From positions 124,001-188,000 of the forward strand of contig NOWV01000036.1 in NCBI GenBank assembly GCA_003344405.1: a stretch of DNA of 64,000 bases, read 5' to 3'. The notes under the pieces are model-generated. The model saw nothing but the letters and a program-made list of their open reading frames with translations, was not told the origin of the DNA and did not search any database. The translations under genes were made by a program, and so were the position numbers. This DNA comes from Trichoplax sp. H2. Its lineage: Eukaryota > Placozoa > Uniplacotomia > Trichoplacea. Of this stretch, positions 60,696-64,000 are shown in pieces (position 1 is the stretch's first letter; each line of letters begins with the position of its first letter).

Positions 60696-62708
60696 ATGGC
60701 TATTCGTGCACAAGAGTATAACTTTCCGGATAGCCCTGATGACGGAAGTCGATTGAACTTTGAAAGCGGTAATAGATGGCCAAACTGGAGAGATCGCGAA
60801 AAAGATAATTTCTTGAATGATAGCCATGCTGATGATTATCTCTTGAATGGGGATGAGAAGTCCTCAAGACCATCAAATGATTTCAAGCAACGCGAAAACG
60901 CTTATAACAAATGGAAGAATGAGAATAACATCTTGTCTATAAGTAGTAATAGAAAGAATAAATCGAGCGCTTCTTCGGATACATGGTCAAATTGGAGAGA
61001 GCAAGAAGCGGACTTGCACAACGATGATGATAACAATCAGCCGCGATCAGATCGGAGGAAAAGTGAAAGAGATATTAAATGGGGCAATTGGAGAGAGCAA
61101 GAAGCGAAATTGTACAACGAAGATGAGAACAATCAGCCTGCATCAAATCGGAGGAAAAGTGAAAGAGATATTAAATGGGGCAATTGGAGAGACAGAGAAA
61201 AAACAGAGAGCAAAAGCGAAGCATTCGATAGTGATGGAATGAAACATTCACAGAGTTGGAGTAATTGGAGAGAAAAAGAGAACTCTAGTAACTTCGATGA
61301 TAAAGATAAGCCAAACGAATCAAATCAAAGCGAAATGGAGCCAAACAAAATTGAAAATTCGCTACATAAGCCTATGCAATGGGAAAATTGGAGAGAAATG
61401 GAAAAGAATAATGACAGTGTTAAAAAGTTTATCACTGACACCATAATGGAGAATGATGAAGAAGAAGCACTCAAAACTATTGATATACAGCCTCCTAGCA
61501 AGAATGAGCCTCAAAATCAAAATGAGATTTCGTCTACTGCAAGTGAACAGATTTTCAAGACTATAATAGGCCAAGAATTAGACTACCACATTGCACCTAA
61601 TCCGATAGAATCAACTATTGTCACTTCTCAAATTAATAATTTACAAATAGCAAGTGATGATCAAAATAAGAAAGAGGAAAGCAGTGAAATTTCAGAATCA
61701 TCAAATGAAGCATCCTCAACGATAGAAGATACACCACTTCAAGAATCAAATTTACAGGAAAGCGATTCGGTCTTGATAGAAAGAGGAGGCCAATTTGAAT
61801 TAATAGGCGATAAGGATATGCAAGCACAACAAGATGATTTTAGTATACAAGAAACAGCAAGCCAACCCGAAACTAATTCATTAAAAGAAACAATTGCTGA
61901 AATATTGAATGGTCCAGCAATTACTAAGCAAAGTAATAACGATACTAACAATAAATCGATAAATACGTCGAGCCCTTCTTCACCAAAGCCGATAAGAAAA
62001 AAAATAATTAGGCCACGCACTGCTCCGGCTACCATAAGACGTAATAATGAATACGACTACATACAGTCAAGTTACGGACTAACTCCTTATCAAAAGCAAT
62101 TGTTAGCCAAGAAAAAGAGATTGTTAGCTGAAATGGAGGCTGAAAGAAAGCTAAAAGAAGAAGAAACAAAAAGGAAAGCGCGTGAAGATGCAGAAGCAGC
62201 CTTTAGGGCATGGCTGCAGTCAAAAAGAGAGGAAGCCTTTGAGAGAAGATTACAAGAAAATGATTTAGACCCTGAAAAAGAAAGAAAACAGAAAGAATTG
62301 CAAGCTGAAAGGTGTCGAGAAGTATATCAAGCCTGGTTACGTGATAAAGCAGATAGAGTTAAACAAGCTCGAAAGCTTGAAGATCAACAAAGGCAAGAAG
62401 AAGACGCTTATAAAATTGAGCATAGTAAACGACAGTGTGAAAAAGCCTTTACATTGTAAGTGAAAATAATACGTGATACTCCGTTTTCGATCATACTATT
62501 GGACATCAATAAAATTATTGCATGTAAATCGTTCAATAGCATCAGTTTTAATTCTTGGCATACTATTCTAAATATATTAAGATGGCTTCGAAGGAAAGCT
62601 CAGGAAAAGAAAGCAGAAGAAATGGCTAGAATTAAATTTAAGAGAAGCCAAAGGCGTGCAAAGAGTAAATCACATAAGCCTTTGCAAACAAAGTATGTAT
62701 CAGAATAA
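60696..62708 (+). CDS. CCDC34-like coiled-coil protein with W-x-N-W-R repeats (628 aa, 2 exons)
   Basis: Exons 60696-62455 and 62582-62708, joined in phase 2 (donor GTAAGT). The C-terminal 170 residues (about 457 onward: SYGLTPYQKQLLAKKK, then highly charged helix with repeated AF/VY-x-x-WL-x-x-K units such as AAFRAWLQSKREEAF, VYQAWLRDKAD and AFTLWLRRKAQEKK) match the CCDC34 family. In vertebrates that family is associated with cilia and sperm flagella. The N-terminal half is hydrophilic and low in complexity, with about six copies of a motif W-x-N-W-R-(E/D)-x-E at about residues 28, 98, 130, 162, 188 and 229. Two copies lie in a near-identical 96-bp tandem duplication (61053 and 61149). The N-terminal repeats are unlike the vertebrate protein as I recall it. 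Ciliary function is inference from the C-terminal domain. Confidence 0.8.
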
Positions 62709-64000
62709 TGATTTTCACAGTAACTGGCTTTTACTTTTTATGATATTTATATTAAAATTTCTCCCAGGACTACATAATTTTCCGTAGATGCTTTGTTAAT
62801 ATACGTAACAATATTTCTATTCTTCCATTTACAGATATATCGACTTATTTACATTATAAGGATGAAACAGTCAGAATCTAAAATTTTGGCATAAACAACG
62901 TATGAATGAATACGCTATTATTTCTTACCAGACTTCAAAGCAAATAAGACCACTAGGTTCAATGCATACCGAAATTTATTCAGAAATGCTTCATCATAGG
63001 GGTTGAAGAGTTATTGCTACGGAAAGAATCTTATGATTTAGTACGCCAACAATTAATTTCAAACTTTGTAGGCAAACCTGTACACACATTTTTATTTATA
63101 CATATTTAAAATCTCATACTACACTTGATAAATTGAATTTCATAGGTAATGGAAGTGTATAAAGTACTAAAAATATAGCAGTAAAAGCTGTAATCTACTC
63201 CATGTGCCTTGAAATCGATGTTGTAGTTTACATACTAATTGAATTTCAATTTTTAATGCCCAGATGGTTATAGTTTGATACCTACAGTAAATACTGTATG
63301 TTACATATAGTAAACCTAATGCACACTAATGAAATAGTAATCTTTTATATTAATATCGACGTGATTTAGCGCTCAAGATAAAATCGAACTCTATTGCAAG
63401 TTGATGTAGAAACGTAATTATTACCCTACGATTGGAAAGACGCTAAAAGGAATTTTTAATCAGAAATCTTCTATTTTAATTTATATCATTTTACTAAATT
63501 TAAAGTTATCTATAAAAAAATGACAGTCCTTAATCTTGTAATACAGTAATGATTAACTGTAAATTATAATCATGAAAAACTATAAATAATGCATAATTTT
63601 TGAAAGACGACAATGAAGATCGGCAAATTATTTGACAAATTTAATTGTTGTGAAAATGCGTATGCTTATTAAAAGCTATATCAGATTATCTAATAAAAGA
63701 ACGGTTCCTGATGAAAATAATTTGGGTGATGTTCTTGTTTCTGCAAACAAGATTATAATTAAATGGTAGATCTCGGTTAAGACGATCATACCACAAACAC
63801 AAATAATCTGAATTACATAGTCTTTTATCGCTTTCTTTCACAGCCATTTAAATTCTGCTTTATAGGTTAGACTAACAAAGATGTTTGATCAAGTTGTTAT
63901 TGCATGCCCGGCAAATAGATCCACGAAAAACAAATTTATAATTAAGCAGTTAAATTATTATCTGAAAACTTGATCATGGATGAATCAGTCATTATTACTC
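62709..64000. other. AT-rich region downstream of CCDC34-like gene
   Basis: Nothing coding is recognised to the end of the window. It presumably holds the 3' UTR and spacer. Confidence 0.55.

Noticed and set aside
1-64000. tRNA genes
   Set aside because: I looked for the T-loop GGTTCGAATCC-like pattern with paired arms and saw none that folds as a tRNA by eye; a covariance search would be decisive.

Overview
This 64 kb window is AT-rich animal nuclear DNA. The genes are split by many short GT-AG introns, encode metazoan-type proteins, and are separated by AT-rich spacers with decayed local duplications. The gene set (mitochondrial-clan P450s, an MMS22L orthologue) and compact intron-rich style suggest an early-branching animal such as a placozoan. 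That assignment is an inference; nothing in the window proves it. All gene models were assembled by eye from splice sites, reading-phase agreement and family conservation. In every multi-exon model given, the coding exons sum to a multiple of three.

Layout: (1) 1-0.86 kb, a decayed coding fragment. (2) 5.2-14.5 kb, two tandem plus-strand mitochondrial-type cytochrome P450 genes with identical seven-exon structure (528 and 530 aa), separated by duplicated non-coding modules. (3) 15.5-17.1 kb, a spacer with a few doubtful small ORFs, two with signal-peptide-like starts. (4) 17.5-18.6 kb, a three-exon plus-strand gene for a YccV/HspQ-like domain protein. (5) 20.05-27.2 kb on the minus strand, a complete 33-exon MMS22L orthologue (1134 aa), converging on the YccV gene. 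Upstream of MMS22L lie GTAC/CAGT-rich sequence and a 13-unit minisatellite (27.7-29.0 kb). (6) 30.3-59.0 kb on the minus strand, five tandem paralogues that each encode a signal peptide, a JmjC/cupin-8-type Fe(II)/2-oxoglutarate oxygenase domain, one canonical EF-hand and a C-terminal RDEL or HEEL ER-retrieval tetrapeptide. (7) A second minisatellite (59.4-60.07 kb) and a decayed coding fragment. (8) A plus-strand CCDC34-like coiled-coil gene (60.7-62.7 kb, 628 aa), then a spacer to the end.

The most notable content is the five-gene array. It looks like a lineage-expanded family of calcium-binding, ER-lumenal JmjC hydroxylases with all iron ligands and ER-retrieval signals preserved, while the residue inside the HxD motif and the acidic tails diverge. 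The P450 pair shows the same mode of local duplication. MMS22L (replication-fork repair), the YccV-domain protein and the CCDC34-like protein are single-copy neighbours with no evident functional link to the array.
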